This document shows positions 32,331 to 41,130 of a stretch of 64,000 bases of DNA, piece after piece. The notes under the pieces were generated by a model. The model was not told the origin of the DNA. It saw nothing but the letters and a program-made list of their open reading frames with translations, and ran no database searches. The stretch is taken from assembly GCF_001263795.1 (NCBI RefSeq), contig NZ_LHUR01000022.1:1-64000 (forward strand). Direction: 5' to 3'. The stretch's first letter is position 1. The number at the start of each line of letters is the position of its first letter. The translations under genes and the position numbers were made by a program. This stretch comes from Clostridium homopropionicum DSM 5847 (lineage in GTDB: Bacteria > Bacillota > Clostridia > Clostridiales > Clostridiaceae).

Positions 32331-34700
32331 TTAGCTTTGTTCCTCATTTCGGGAATAAGCTCGCTGCTTTCCGTAGACAGGAAACGTCACTACACCATTC
32401 TTGTTCCCGGTGTACTTGTTCCACTCACTGATTTTTCTCATAATGGCACCGATGGCATAGGAGTCTGAAGGCTTTAGCATTGATGCCTCTTTACCGAAAC
32501 ACTCACACCAAATCTCCATATTACAAACAAGGGTTCTTTTTACTGTTCCAACACGGGTGCCGCCACCAAACTCGCTACCGCCAAGGAAATTTCTACGCTC
32601 GTACAAAGACATGGCATCCCAATCATCTGGCAAAAGGGTATCCAGATAGGTACGAACCAGTCCTTCTCGTTCGTCGGTTTCCATTGCATCAGCCTGTTCA
32701 CTGGTTGCTAAATGTAGATCATCACCTTCAAGGTAGAGTTTTTCACCATTCTCATAAAGCACCAGTGTCTCTGCCCAGATCTGCTGAACTTCCTCTTTTG
32801 TCATCTGCCAAGCTTTCTTTTTACTGTTACCACTAATGCGGACTGGCCAGAATCTGCGGTTGCCCGTAATATCCCGAAGAAATCCGCTTTCTGCATTTGT
32901 AGAACCCACAATCACACATTGACGGGGATGGCTTTCTACATTGACTCCATAACTTGCACGGTACTTATCATCAGTCCTAGAGATAAAAGACTTAACAACC
33001 TCCACATCGGTCTTACGCATTCCGGCAAGCTCACCCAGTTCCAACATCCAATATCCCTGCAATTTTTCAGGACCTGCTTTATCCTTCATATCCGTAATGG
33101 TCAAACTGTCCGAAAACCAATCTCCAGCAAGTTTGGCAAAAAAGGTAGACTTACCGATGCCCTGGGGTCCGTTTAAGATAAGCACACTGTCAAATTTTGT
33201 ACCTGGTCTATAAATACGGGCTACCGCTGCAACCATAGTTTTACGAATGACTGCTTTTGTATAGGAATTATCCGTTGCACCGAAATAATCAATAAGCAGG
33301 TTTTCCACCCGATTAATACCATCCCATTTTGGCAGGGAGTTCAGATACTCCTTAATAGGATGGTAGGCTCTCTCCGTAGCTACAGCTACCACTGCATCCT
33401 TGGTCTTAGTAGGAGAATAAACTCCATACATACTGCTTAAGTACACTTTAAGTAATGCGTTATCTGAATCATTCCAGCCAGCCTTAATCTGTTCCCAAGG
33501 CAAACCACCTTTGGCATCAATACCATCACGGTGGCAGTTAAAAGCTATATGTTGTAAATTCCCATCATGCCGAATAATTAGGACAATGTTGTCTAGTGTG
33601 TCTTTTATTCGCCCTTGCTTATCCAGTTCCAATCCCGTCTGCCAATCTTCATCGCTAAACTCCTCTTCAGCTTTAGCCTGTCTTTCCTTGGCAAACTCTG
33701 CTTTCACTGCATCGTCTTTTATGGCAAACTCACACATTGCTACAAAAGACGGCATCCTGCCGGGAGCCGTAGTAGTGGAGACCTTATCATCTAAAGAACC
33801 GAATTTATGAATGCGAACAAGGTCAAAAGCATTTAAGAGTAGACCGCTTGCCGGATCGGTGGCATGGTGACTGTATGCGAACTTATCATCATAGATAATC
33901 ACACCTGCACTACTGTCAGCCGGGATATAGTCATAGCGGCCTTCCATAGCAGATGGGGTATATACTGCACCTAAGAATTTCTCAATTGCTTCACAAACGG
34001 AATAGGTACGACAGAATGTTCCTACCACACCCTCCTTTAAAAGCGGGTCTGCCTGCTCCTTAAGACTGCGATTAATAACTTCAGACTGTCTGCTTGATAC
34101 CGGCCAAGTTGATGTATCATGCCAGTTTTCATATTTTGAAAGATAAATAATATCAGGATCAAGTAATGCTCCATCCTGTTCTTCATAGACAAATTCACCA
34201 TTTGAGGATGTGGATGGCCAATACATAAGGCGATGCGCTTCATATGTCGTGTCATCGAAAAGGTCAATACCGATTTCTTTTGCCACCATACGTCCAACGG
34301 CTGCATATTCTTCTTCGCTGATTTCACGAGCAAGTGGAATAATAAGCCTAAGTCTTGGATTTTCTGGTGTGTGTTTATGGGTGGAGTAGACGCAGCATTT
34401 AAAATCGAAAAGCATTGATATTTGCTCCCAGATATCCGGCTTACCGTAGTCCATATCAAGGGTAAGCAAAGAGCGGCATAGAACATTACCCTTCTTTCGC
34501 CTTCCTTCTTTTAGATGCCCTCCGACAAAGCCGCCTACATCCTTGATGTCATCCTGTTGGCCTTTTTTAAGTTTCCGATATTCCTCTACCGTTTCTGTGG
34601 TACGTTGTGTCGTTTTTACACGGGAGCAAAAATCCTCCCATGAAACATCACTGTTTTTCCACTTTTTATCCATCCGGCTGTTGCCCACTGCGATTTTCAT
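32331..34700 (-). CDS. VapE/VirE-type primase-helicase
   Basis: A 789-residue replication protein. Residues 1-300 are a primase-like region: LCRSLLTLDMDYGKPDIWEQI carries acidic residues of a primase-polymerase fold, with NPRLRLIIPLAREISEEEY after it. The C-terminal half is the VirE AAA+ helicase: ILNGPQGIGKSTFFAKLAGDWFSDSLT (Walker A), LELGELAGMRKTDVEVVKSFISRTDDKYR (Walker B), CVIVGSTNAESGFLRDITGNRRFWPV (sensor 1/arginine finger). Such proteins start replication in many Firmicute phages and satellites. The start overlaps the upstream gene by four bases. Confidence 0.92.
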   Translation of the reverse strand: MKIAVGNSRMDKKWKNSDVSWEDFCSRVKTTQRTTETVEEYRKLKKGQQDDIKDVGGFVGGHLKEGRRKKGNVLCRSLLTLDMDYGKPDIWEQISMLFDFKCCVYSTHKHTPENPRLRLIIPLAREISEEEYAAVGRMVAKEIGIDLFDDTTYEAHRLMYWPSTSSNGEFVYEEQDGALLDPDIIYLSKYENWHDTSTWPVSSRQSEVINRSLKEQADPLLKEGVVGTFCRTYSVCEAIEKFLGAVYTPSAMEGRYDYIPADSSAGVIIYDDKFAYSHHATDPASGLLLNAFDLVRIHKFGSLDDKVSTTTAPGRMPSFVAMCEFAIKDDAVKAEFAKERQAKAEEEFSDEDWQTGLELDKQGRIKDTLDNIVLIIRHDGNLQHIAFNCHRDGIDAKGGLPWEQIKAGWNDSDNALLKVYLSSMYGVYSPTKTKDAVVAVATERAYHPIKEYLNSLPKWDGINRVENLLIDYFGATDNSYTKAVIRKTMVAAVARIYRPGTKFDSVLILNGPQGIGKSTFFAKLAGDWFSDSLTITDMKDKAGPEKLQGYWMLELGELAGMRKTDVEVVKSFISRTDDKYRASYGVNVESHPRQCVIVGSTNAESGFLRDITGNRRFWPVRISGNSKKKAWQMTKEEVQQIWAETLVLYENGEKLYLEGDDLHLATSEQADAMETDEREGLVRTYLDTLLPDDWDAMSLYERRNFLGGSEFGGGTRVGTVKRTLVCNMEIWCECFGKEASMLKPSDSYAIGAIMRKISEWNKYTGNKNGVVTFPVYGKQRAYSRNEEQS

Positions 34701-35131
34701 AGCCTTTCGACCTCCTTATACTCCGGATTAAAATATCTGACCGTCTGTCTGCGTTTTTTAGCTACTTCAATCTCCCTTGTCATACCGCTTGAGATGATGT
34801 TCCCAAGCACCCATACCTCAGAGCACTTTCCCATGAGCACGATATCCATGAAAATTGCAAGTTCCCGTTCATTTAGGTTTTCATCATCCATAAACTGCGG
34901 AAACATAAGGTGCGGAGCAATTGGTATACAATTTTGCTCCAAGGCAAATCTACAAAAGCTACGAGCCTTTTCAACGTTCCCTTCTATATCACCGGAATAG
35001 GGAGAACAAATATATACAAGCGGCTTAAAGGCAGATTTTTTATCTGCCTTTTCCTTTCTCATTATGTTGGTCAGTGCTTCATGAGGAGTTGGATCATGGT
35101 AACCCTCAGGATTGAATTTGTTGATTCCCAT
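34697..35131 (-). CDS. DUF4406-like protein (nucleoside deoxyribosyltransferase fold)
   Basis: A 144-residue protein with KPLVYICSPYSGDIEGNVEKARSFCRFALEQNCIPIAPHLMFPQFMDDENLNERELAIFMDIVLMGKCSEVWVLGNIISSGMTREIEVAKKR. The YICSPYSGD..GNV..A..Y...A......P..PHL..P.F..D pattern and EVWV.G..IS.GM..EI..A are those of DUF4406, distant relatives of nucleoside 2-deoxyribosyltransferases. A role in nucleotide salvage is possible but unproven. The gene couples to both neighbours (TAATG, ATGA). Confidence 0.85.
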   Translation of the reverse strand: MGINKFNPEGYHDPTPHEALTNIMRKEKADKKSAFKPLVYICSPYSGDIEGNVEKARSFCRFALEQNCIPIAPHLMFPQFMDDENLNERELAIFMDIVLMGKCSEVWVLGNIISSGMTREIEVAKKRRQTVRYFNPEYKEVERL

Positions 35132-35883
35132 TACGCACCCTCCATTTCTATCTGTGGTAAGATACCGTCTGCCTTCATAAGTTCATAAATGAAGAGTCTG
35201 CCTTTTTGTGTCCAGTAAGTATGAACCTTTGTATGTTGTTCTCCTTTACTGCCAAGGTAGCTATGTGTTTTGGTACTGGTGTAGCCTTTCTCCGCATACT
35301 TCTGATATAAAAGCCAGATGTCACCCTGCTTGAACTGGATGCCTTTATCATGAAGATAACGGTTCATCCATATAGCAGACTTGCCATAATCCTTAGCAAT
35401 TGCCGATGTGGAAATAAGGTCTTTACAATTTAGAACCACATCATAATAGGACACCTTCGGTTTCATTTCTGTAATCTGTTGATTCTGAACAGCAATCGTA
35501 CCTTCAAGCAGTTTATTTTGATGTCTTATTTGAGTTAGCTGTTGATTGGCTAACTGTAGTGCCCTTGCCATGATTGCCTCTGGTGAATTCCACTTCCTCT
35601 CAATATCAAGGAAGTATTGGCGGCACTGCTTTCCTTTTGGAGTACGCTGTATCATGCATAGCTCTTTTGCCATGTCGATGGTAAGCTGATGATCTACGCT
35701 TGGTCTGCCTCCAGTACTTTCGCTCAAAAATGAGCTAAAGTCTGACCCTTCCTCAAATCCATACTCACACATTCTTGGAAACCAGTCCTTATACGCTGTC
35801 TTGACTTCCAAGGCTTCATGTAAATCACGACCGAGTACGGTTGGTCGATGATTTTCATAGTTGATTCTTACTAATTCGTCCAT
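35131..35883 (-). CDS. Phage antirepressor (AntA/AntB + KilAC domains)
   Basis: A 250-residue antirepressor-type protein. The N-terminus (VLGRDLHEALEVKTAYKDWFPRMCEYGFEEGSDFSSFLSESTGGRPSVDHQLTIDMAKELCMIQRTPKGKQCRQYFLDIERKW) is an AntA/AntB (Bro-N-like) domain. A coiled linker (ANQQLTQIRHQNKLLEGTIAVQNQQITEMKPKVSYYDVVL) leads to a KilAC domain (STSAIAKDYGKSAIWMNRYLHDKGIQFKQGDIWLLYQKYAEKGYTSTKTHSYL...YWTQKGRLFIYELMKADGILPQ). Such proteins counter phage repressors or set early expression. The start has AGGAGG. Confidence 0.92.
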   Translation of the reverse strand: MDELVRINYENHRPTVLGRDLHEALEVKTAYKDWFPRMCEYGFEEGSDFSSFLSESTGGRPSVDHQLTIDMAKELCMIQRTPKGKQCRQYFLDIERKWNSPEAIMARALQLANQQLTQIRHQNKLLEGTIAVQNQQITEMKPKVSYYDVVLNCKDLISTSAIAKDYGKSAIWMNRYLHDKGIQFKQGDIWLLYQKYAEKGYTSTKTHSYLGSKGEQHTKVHTYWTQKGRLFIYELMKADGILPQIEMEGA

Positions 35884-35922
35884 ACGAATTACCTCCTGTA
35901 ATTTAGTCAGAGGAAAGTTCCT

Positions 35923-35974
35923 CTACCTAATAGCCACAGGAGGTAATGAATGTTGAGGATTTTGAAAAATTAAT
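35923..35974 (-). repeat. Junction repeat, copy B
   Basis: This lies between the DNA polymerase stop and the antirepressor gene. The minus strand reads AATTAATTTTTCAAAATCCT, CAAC, then variable bases, CCTCCTGTGGCTATTAGGTAG. It matches copies A and C at the ends and varies in the middle. Confidence 0.6.
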
Positions 35975-37909
35975 TTAATCTTTTTGATAAAACTGACACT
36001 CATAGCCATCAGCACTAAGTAACAGACCTTTTGCCCAGCTTGGTGTTCGTCCCATCTGTTCACAAACGGTAGGAAGTGACATTCTCATATCTGCTTCGAT
36101 AATAATTTCATCATGTACATGAGCCACAATAGAACAATTCTTTAATGTCTGCATGGCGTAGCACAAAATGTCACGGCTGATTGCCTGAACAATATTCTCT
36201 ACAAATTTGGGTCCGTAGCTTTCGATTCTTTCCCATTTTTTCGTTCCGCCGACACCTTCATAAGTAACCGACTCACCGCCAAAAACATTCTCTCCCATAC
36301 GAGGTTTTACATAGGCAAGCCGTCTACCGGAAGGAAGAACAATAAAGAGCATTCCACTTTGATATATAAATTGAATGCCGTGTGTCTCTGTGGGAGTTTT
36401 CTGCTTAACACAGGTTTTTACCGCACGGTCAACATCCCACCAAAGTTTTGTGATATTGGGGTTGGACTGTCTCCAAGCATTTACAAGAGGCTGAAGTTCT
36501 TCTTCTTCAATTCCCATCTCTAAAGCACCCATCGATTTTAATGCTCCAACAGACCCACCATAGCCGAGTGCAAGTTCGGCTATTTTGCCTTTTTGACGAA
36601 GATGTCCGTTCACACCGTGTTTTTCAACAGGTACATTAAACATCTGAGAGGCACTGGCACAGTAGATGTCACCACCCTTTTGGAATACCTCTGTTCTCCA
36701 TTTCTCACCTGCAAGCCAGGCAATGACACGAGCCTCAATCGCTGAGAAGTCTGCAACGATAAACTTCATTCCATCACGGGGTATAAAAGCAGTACGGATA
36801 AGTTCCGATAAGACCTCAGGTACGGAATCATAGAGCAGAGTGAGGGCATCAAAGTTTCCACTACGAACTAAAGCACGGGCCTGTTCCAAATCAGGCATAT
36901 GGTTTTGAGGGAGGTTCTGCAATTGAATCAGCCGCCCAGAAAACCTGCCCGTTCTGTTGGCTCCGTAAAATTGAAACATCCCTCTAGCACGACCGTCATG
37001 GCATACCGCATTTTCCATTGCTGTGTATTTCTTCACAGATGATTTAGCAAGCTGCTGACGAAGCTCCAAAACAGTGCCTAGTGGTTCAGGTGCTGTCTTT
37101 AACATCTCTGAAACTGCTTTTTTACCAAGGGTATCTGTTTCTAACCCATTCTCTGAAAGCCAACCTTTCATTTGTTGCACCGAGTTTGGATTCTCTAGAT
37201 TAGTCATGTCCTGCATAAGAGCAGTTAGCTTTTCACGGGTATGTTCATCTATTGCGACAGCCTGTTTGACAAAGGTCATATCAATGGCAATGCCACGATC
37301 ATTGATTTCCTGGTCAAGATGATATTCCGCCCATATATTCTCTGGCATCTGAATCTTGGATAATCTCTGCTTTATAGACATCTCGGCTTCCACGTCACGA
37401 AGGTTATAGGCTTTAAAACGCTCCCATTTATCCAAATCATGTTCCGGCAGATTTCGTACTCGACCTCCATTTGATTTTGTAGGAGTGCAAGGTGTACAAA
37501 AGTATCTGATTAAGTCTTTACCCTCAGTTAGCTTTTGTTTTTCCAATCCTAAAACAGCACCGACACCTTCTAGAGAAAGAGGAAGTCCCATATATGCCGA
37601 CCATATCATGGAGCACTTCCATGATACAGGGTCAAGATATTCTGAAAGATTAAGCCATTTCGATATACAAACACGCTCGAACATTGCATTAAAAGCCCAC
37701 TTGGTTACGGAATTATCCATGAGGGCATTGATAATCTCCTCCGGGATTTCCTCTCCACAGGCAAGATCAATAACCTGTACTTCGCCATTGTCAATGGAAT
37801 AGCCAAACAGCAGAATTTCAAAATCATCACTCTCGACATAACGGTAAACTCCGCATTTTTGAAGATTGACACTCGAAAACGTCTCTATGTCAACAGAAAT
37901 AGAATTCAT
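35975..37909 (-). CDS. Phage DNA polymerase, family A
   Basis: A 644-residue replicative polymerase of the phage family A type. The proofreading exonuclease starts with ISVDIETFSSVNL (Exo I), and NAMFERVCISKWL and NLRDVEAEMSI follow. Polymerase motifs: A KFIVADFSAIEARVIAWLAG; B RQKGKIAELALGYGGSVGALKSMG; C IVAHVHDEIIIEA. FQFYGANRTGRFSGRLIQLQNLPQ is the family A thumb-palm signature. It acts with the VapE-type primase-helicase and DUF2815 protein encoded beside it. Confidence 0.95.
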   Translation of the reverse strand: MNSISVDIETFSSVNLQKCGVYRYVESDDFEILLFGYSIDNGEVQVIDLACGEEIPEEIINALMDNSVTKWAFNAMFERVCISKWLNLSEYLDPVSWKCSMIWSAYMGLPLSLEGVGAVLGLEKQKLTEGKDLIRYFCTPCTPTKSNGGRVRNLPEHDLDKWERFKAYNLRDVEAEMSIKQRLSKIQMPENIWAEYHLDQEINDRGIAIDMTFVKQAVAIDEHTREKLTALMQDMTNLENPNSVQQMKGWLSENGLETDTLGKKAVSEMLKTAPEPLGTVLELRQQLAKSSVKKYTAMENAVCHDGRARGMFQFYGANRTGRFSGRLIQLQNLPQNHMPDLEQARALVRSGNFDALTLLYDSVPEVLSELIRTAFIPRDGMKFIVADFSAIEARVIAWLAGEKWRTEVFQKGGDIYCASASQMFNVPVEKHGVNGHLRQKGKIAELALGYGGSVGALKSMGALEMGIEEEELQPLVNAWRQSNPNITKLWWDVDRAVKTCVKQKTPTETHGIQFIYQSGMLFIVLPSGRRLAYVKPRMGENVFGGESVTYEGVGGTKKWERIESYGPKFVENIVQAISRDILCYAMQTLKNCSIVAHVHDEIIIEADMRMSLPTVCEQMGRTPSWAKGLLLSADGYECQFYQKD

Positions 37910-37987
37910 ATATTACCGTCCTTTCGAATACAAACAAAGTGGCAGAAGAACTTCCTCCGCCACCTCGTCTGTCTAATTATTTATCTG

Positions 37988-38536
37988 TTATGCCAGGAAA
38001 TCATCATCTTCAACAGTGGTGAAATCATCCGCAGCATTAGTTCTGCCACCTAAAGGCTCTCCGTCCCTTACCTTCTGGATATTGCCAAGTCCACAGGCTA
38101 CGCCCTTATTTCCATTTGAGTTGAAAGCATAGAAATTAAGGGATACTCTCGCATAGCAACCGCTGTACACCTCATTACGATCTAGAATAGGTCTGACCGC
38201 TTTGTCTACAATCTGAGGTGGAGTATTGCTGTTGGCATTTACGAAATAATGACCTTTGTAAGCCTCGTCGTCACGCTCCACGTCCCCATCCCTAAGCGGC
38301 AACTTGATGGCAGCCTTATTCGGTTTCTTACCTCCAAACTTTGCAATGCCCTCTTCAATAGCTGCATCTACTGCTGCATTAATTGCATTGATGGTTTCCT
38401 TATCTGTCTTGGGAATCAGTACTGAAACGCTGTACTTTTCCGCTCCGCCATTGATGGATACCGGTTCCCAGCCATGAAAATAGCTTAGCCTTGTATTTAC
38501 ACTTGTAACAACCTTAGTTCTGTTTTGATTATTCAT
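37988..38536 (-). CDS. DUF2815 protein (ssDNA-binding-like)
   Basis: A 182-residue protein (RTKVVTSVNTRLSYFHGWEPVSINGGAEKYSVSVLIPKTDKETINAINAAVDAAIEEG). The V.T...RLSY...W.P....G...KYSVS.LIPK.D..T PATTERN and the C-terminal YSGCYARVSLNFYAFN.NGNKGVACGLGN.QK.RDGEPLGG are the DUF2815 signature. These proteins are predicted OB-fold, T7 gp2.5-like single-strand binders, always found by family A polymerases. It overlaps the DUF2800 gene by eight bases. Confidence 0.9.
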   Translation of the reverse strand: MNNQNRTKVVTSVNTRLSYFHGWEPVSINGGAEKYSVSVLIPKTDKETINAINAAVDAAIEEGIAKFGGKKPNKAAIKLPLRDGDVERDDEAYKGHYFVNANSNTPPQIVDKAVRPILDRNEVYSGCYARVSLNFYAFNSNGNKGVACGLGNIQKVRDGEPLGGRTNAADDFTTVEDDDFLA

Positions 38537-39677
38537 ATTCCAATACCTCCGTTATTTCGTTAAATTCATTTTTTACGTTTGATACATTCATAACCGGACG
38601 CTTATCTGAAAGTGGGACTAGCGTCGGTTTGCCCGGTGGTTTATGTATGAGGCCACCGAGAATTTCCTCAAATTTTGCCTTACCCATTAACTTCTGCATT
38701 TCTGTTAATGTAATGAGACTCTGACGGTAGATATCCTTATAGCCATTTGCCTTGACTGCTTCAGCCACAGCATCTTCATCTTTATATTTACGGACAGACC
38801 TACCCTCAACTATCTTAAACCCATGCCACTCTTTACCGTGATTGACTGCAGCATCCGTGGCATAAGAAATGATTTCGTTTGCCCACTTCGTAAGGTCTGT
38901 CAATTTAGCAAGGACTTCCTCAATTTCAGCGTCCGTAAGTAGAGGTGGTAATTTAAACTCCGACTGTGCCAGTTTCAGCTTTTCTTCTGCTCTTGCACGG
39001 CATTTAACAGCAGCTCGGCAGAAAGTACACCACTCACCTGGAAGATATTCACCTTCACCGTCATAGGCCATCAATGCCTTTGGTTTTAGTTCATTTTCTG
39101 CCCAGTCTTTTAATTCCTTTACGGATATAGTCCATGTGCTGACATTCTCCCTACGTGGTTGGAAGATGGTCATGGAAACCTCCTCAATGTCATATAGTCT
39201 ATCGTAGATTTCCAAAGCTCCAAGTGCATACAGTTTCATCTGCGGGTTATCCACCACATCTACGAGCACCCCCATGCCATATTTAAAATCGATAATATGA
39301 AGCCCTTTATCGGCAATGATGATGCAGTCACCCGTTCCGAATCCCTCCGGCACATAGCAAGAAAAATCAAGACGTTGTTCAATAAGTACCAGCGGGTCCG
39401 TACAGCTTTGCTTCGCTATTTCAAGCTGCTCCATTACAAATTCCACATAAGCATCACTGTGTTCTTCCATCTCATCGGTGTTATAATCCGAGATAGGACG
39501 CTTACTTCTCATATGAAGTGCTTTTTTAAGTTTATGTTCACAAAGAGCATGGGCGGCGGTACCTTCGGCTGCTGCATTGGATTCGTTATTTACAAACTCC
39601 AGTTCCAATCTTGCAGACGGAAGACAGTGAAGCCACCTATGCGACCCAGATGCGGAAAGTACTGCGTGATCACTCAT
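38529..39677 (-). CDS. DUF2800 nuclease (RecB/Cas4-like PD-(D/E)XK)
   Basis: A 382-residue protein. SHRWLHCLPSARLELEFVNNESNAAAEGTAAHALCEHKLKKAL is the DUF2800 start. The nuclease core is FGTGDCIIIADKGLHIIDFKYGMGVLVDVVDNPQMKLYALGAL, with D-x-K and the Q motif. WCTFCRAAVKCRARAEEKL supplies cysteines like the Cas4/AddB iron-sulfur site. The family is predicted to process DNA ends in phage replication or recombination. The ATG at 39677 has GGAGG 9 bases upstream and overlaps the previous gene. Confidence 0.9.
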   Translation of the reverse strand: MSDHAVLSASGSHRWLHCLPSARLELEFVNNESNAAAEGTAAHALCEHKLKKALHMRSKRPISDYNTDEMEEHSDAYVEFVMEQLEIAKQSCTDPLVLIEQRLDFSCYVPEGFGTGDCIIIADKGLHIIDFKYGMGVLVDVVDNPQMKLYALGALEIYDRLYDIEEVSMTIFQPRRENVSTWTISVKELKDWAENELKPKALMAYDGEGEYLPGEWCTFCRAAVKCRARAEEKLKLAQSEFKLPPLLTDAEIEEVLAKLTDLTKWANEIISYATDAAVNHGKEWHGFKIVEGRSVRKYKDEDAVAEAVKANGYKDIYRQSLITLTEMQKLMGKAKFEEILGGLIHKPPGKPTLVPLSDKRPVMNVSNVKNEFNEITEVLEYE

Positions 39678-39993
39678 TGCCAAGTACCTCCACGTCCTTC
39701 AGCATATTTGCATAATGTTTTGAATCAACTTCACTTAATTTAGAGCCGCCATATTTTTTTATAATCTCCCTCACTTCAGCAGTAAGACCGGCTTGACTCT
39801 TTTCAGCGAGTTTCGCTCTGACTTCCTCCAATGTGATTTCTTTTTTCTTTGGTTTAGGCTCTTTTACAGTTGTAGTCGGTTCTTTTGTTTCGACAGGTTC
39901 ATTGCCCGCCATTACTTCTGCAACCGCCTGTATGCTGTCTGCCAAAGAACGCATATCAGAAACCACATCAAGGATTAACTTGATTTTGCTCAT
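39670..39993 (-). CDS. Conserved phage protein, rRNA-biogenesis-like annotation family
   Basis: A 107-residue protein. The N-terminal helix (ILDVVSDMRSLADSIQAVAEVMAG) is followed by a charged Lys/Glu/Thr/Pro linker and a C-terminal SAP-like helical segment (ITLEEVRAKLAEKSQAGLTAEVREIIKKYGGSKLSEVDSKHYANMLKDVEVL). Relatives are widespread before DUF2800 genes in Firmicute phages; some are mislabelled rRNA biogenesis protein. The LTAEVREIIKKYG..KLSEVDP..Y pattern suggests DNA or protein binding. Confidence 0.72.
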   Translation of the reverse strand: MSKIKLILDVVSDMRSLADSIQAVAEVMAGNEPVETKEPTTTVKEPKPKKKEITLEEVRAKLAEKSQAGLTAEVREIIKKYGGSKLSEVDSKHYANMLKDVEVLGNE

Positions 39994-40186
39994 GACTTAT
40001 TCCTCCCTCCTTAATCTCACAGATAGCGAGTTCCTGTACGGTATCACCTGGAACAAGGATAGTCAGTTTCTGCTTATCACCAAGTAAGAAACGAAGGAAA
40101 CGCTCCCTAATGGTGACATTACGACAGGAAACAATCCCGCCAGACTGTGGATGTTTTGAAACACTGATTTTCAAATTGTGTTTCAT
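39968..40186 (-). CDS. Small phage protein, function unknown
   Basis: A 72-residue basic protein (MKHNLKISVSKHPQSGGIVSCRNVTIRERFLRFLLGDKQKLTILVPGDTVQELAICEIKEGG). The RNVTIRERFLRFLLGDKQKLTILVPGD block is common in Firmicute phage early modules, with no known role. The ATG at 40186 has AGAGGTG 6 bases upstream; an in-frame GTG three codons earlier is inside that site and is not used. It overlaps the next gene. Confidence 0.72.
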   Translation of the reverse strand: MKHNLKISVSKHPQSGGIVSCRNVTIRERFLRFLLGDKQKLTILVPGDTVQELAICEIKEGGISHEQNQVNP

Positions 40187-40225
40187 GTTCTTCACCTCTT
40201 TCCGAGAGCGTTTATGTACTGCCCT

Positions 40226-40275
40226 CTACCTTTTAGCCTTGAGAAGAGGGGAAAGTTGAGGATTTAGGAAAAACT
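40226..40275 (-). repeat. Junction repeat, copy A (includes the 3' end of the sigma-like gene)
   Basis: The minus strand reads TTTCCTAAATCCTCAACTTT, then CCCCTCTTCTCAAGGCTAAAAGGTAG. Here the bases encode the last residues (KSSTFPSSQG) and stop of the sigma-like protein. Copies B and C keep the same ends without that gene. Confidence 0.55.
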
Positions 40276-40766
40276 TTTTTGAAATTTTTCATTGCAGTTT
40301 CCATGCGATGTGAAATGGCACCTACTGTAACCCCTTCACGCCTTGCATATTCTGTTACAGAAATGCCATCCATGACGATAGCTATGAGAAGTTCTGCCTG
40401 TTTTTCTTTGAGATTCTTGCGAATAATTTCACAGATATATTCATACTCTGCCTGCTTCTCCCGAGCCTCTTCATCTGAGTTATCAGGAAAATAGTCCATA
40501 TGATCGATTTCATCTTCAGCCTCGTCATCCTTGCGAAATGGCTTCTTGGGCATGCCCCTGTGTCTATCAAATTTATGCCAGTTGTTATATTCCGGCTTAT
40601 TGAACCGCTCATCTATAATTTCTTGGACAGATCGTCGAGTTACAGTTTCTTTATCTTCAGCAGAAGATAGCCTGTCTTCATAATCCGCATCAATCATTAC
40701 AGTGCAGTCCTCGTCTGGCACCTCCAGATAGGTAGGTTTGTTGTCATACAGAATTCTAATTTTCAT
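40233..40766 (-). CDS. Sigma-70 region 4-like protein (element regulator)
   Basis: A 177-residue protein. The middle is acidic and charged (DDEAEDEIDHMDYFPDNSDEEAREKQAEYEYICEII). The C-terminal part (LKEKQAELLIAIVMDGISVTEYARREGVTVGAISHRMETAMKNFKKVF) is a sigma region-4 type helix-turn-helix like that of ECF factors. The sigma region-2 core is absent, so it probably acts as an activator or a split sigma. It opens the early operon. A strong hairpin traps its ribosome site (40772-40806), suggesting translational control. Confidence 0.8.
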   Translation of the reverse strand: MKIRILYDNKPTYLEVPDEDCTVMIDADYEDRLSSAEDKETVTRRSVQEIIDERFNKPEYNNWHKFDRHRGMPKKPFRKDDEAEDEIDHMDYFPDNSDEEAREKQAEYEYICEIIRKNLKEKQAELLIAIVMDGISVTEYARREGVTVGAISHRMETAMKNFKKVFPKSSTFPSSQG

Positions 40767-40925
40767 TTTGCATCCTTTCCGCCGGATTGCACTGGCGGCA
40801 AAGGATACAAAAATAGGCCTGTACTAGAAGTACACAGACCCTTATATCCTGAAAATGATCGCAACAAGGTAAGGTACTTCTATTGCAACGCATAACAATC
40901 CTAAACGGACTGAAACGTTGCAATA
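40767..40925 (-). promoter_or_regulatory. Structured 5' leader of the early operon with an SD-sequestering hairpin
   Basis: Next to the start codon a 12-bp stem with one bulge (40772-40783 with 40794-40806) encloses the only Shine-Dalgarno sequence (AAAGGAT, 5 bases before ATG). Further upstream lies a perfect 10-bp inverted repeat, TATTGCAACG (40881-40890) with CGTTGCAATA (40916-40925). A short stem surrounds 40825-40845. This 490-bp gap (40767-41256) otherwise holds the divergent promoters and repeats listed separately, and no gene that I can support. Confidence 0.5.
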
Positions 40926-40962
40926 TGTATCCTTTGCCCTTATTGCAAATCAGGCATTTGAT

Positions 40963-40991
40963 ATATTTTTTTGTAGCTGGTAAGCGGTCAA
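40963..40991 (-). promoter_or_regulatory. Possible early-operon promoter
   Basis: Minus strand TTGACC (40991-40986), 17 bases, then AAATAT (40968-40963). The -35 is good and the -10 weak. It would give a leader of about 190 bases containing the hairpins before the sigma-like gene. Confidence 0.4.
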
Positions 40992-41066
40992 GTTTTTCTA
41001 TTTGCTAAAGTAAGCTTGTCTTACCATCTATTTAAATTCTAATAATTTGGGCGTCTTAAATCCTCA

Positions 41067-41099
41067 GCTGGCACTCTGCTGACACTCCGCTGATACTCC
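41067..41099. repeat. Three tandem 11-bp iteron-like repeats
   Basis: GCTGGCACTCT, GCTGACACTCC, GCTGATACTCC follow one another without gaps in the divergent region between the prophage early genes and the defence operon. They could bind a regulator. On the minus strand the bases read as a short open stretch (EFAEYQRSVSRVPAEDL) with no start codon, so a coding remnant is also possible. Confidence 0.5.
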
Positions 41100-41130
41100 G
41101 CAAATTCTTTTTTTACATCACGACAAAAAA

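Noticed and set aside
41067-41110. Small minus-strand gene encoding EFAEYQRSVSRVPAEDL
   Set aside because: The frame is open but has no start codon or ribosome site; listed as a repeat instead.
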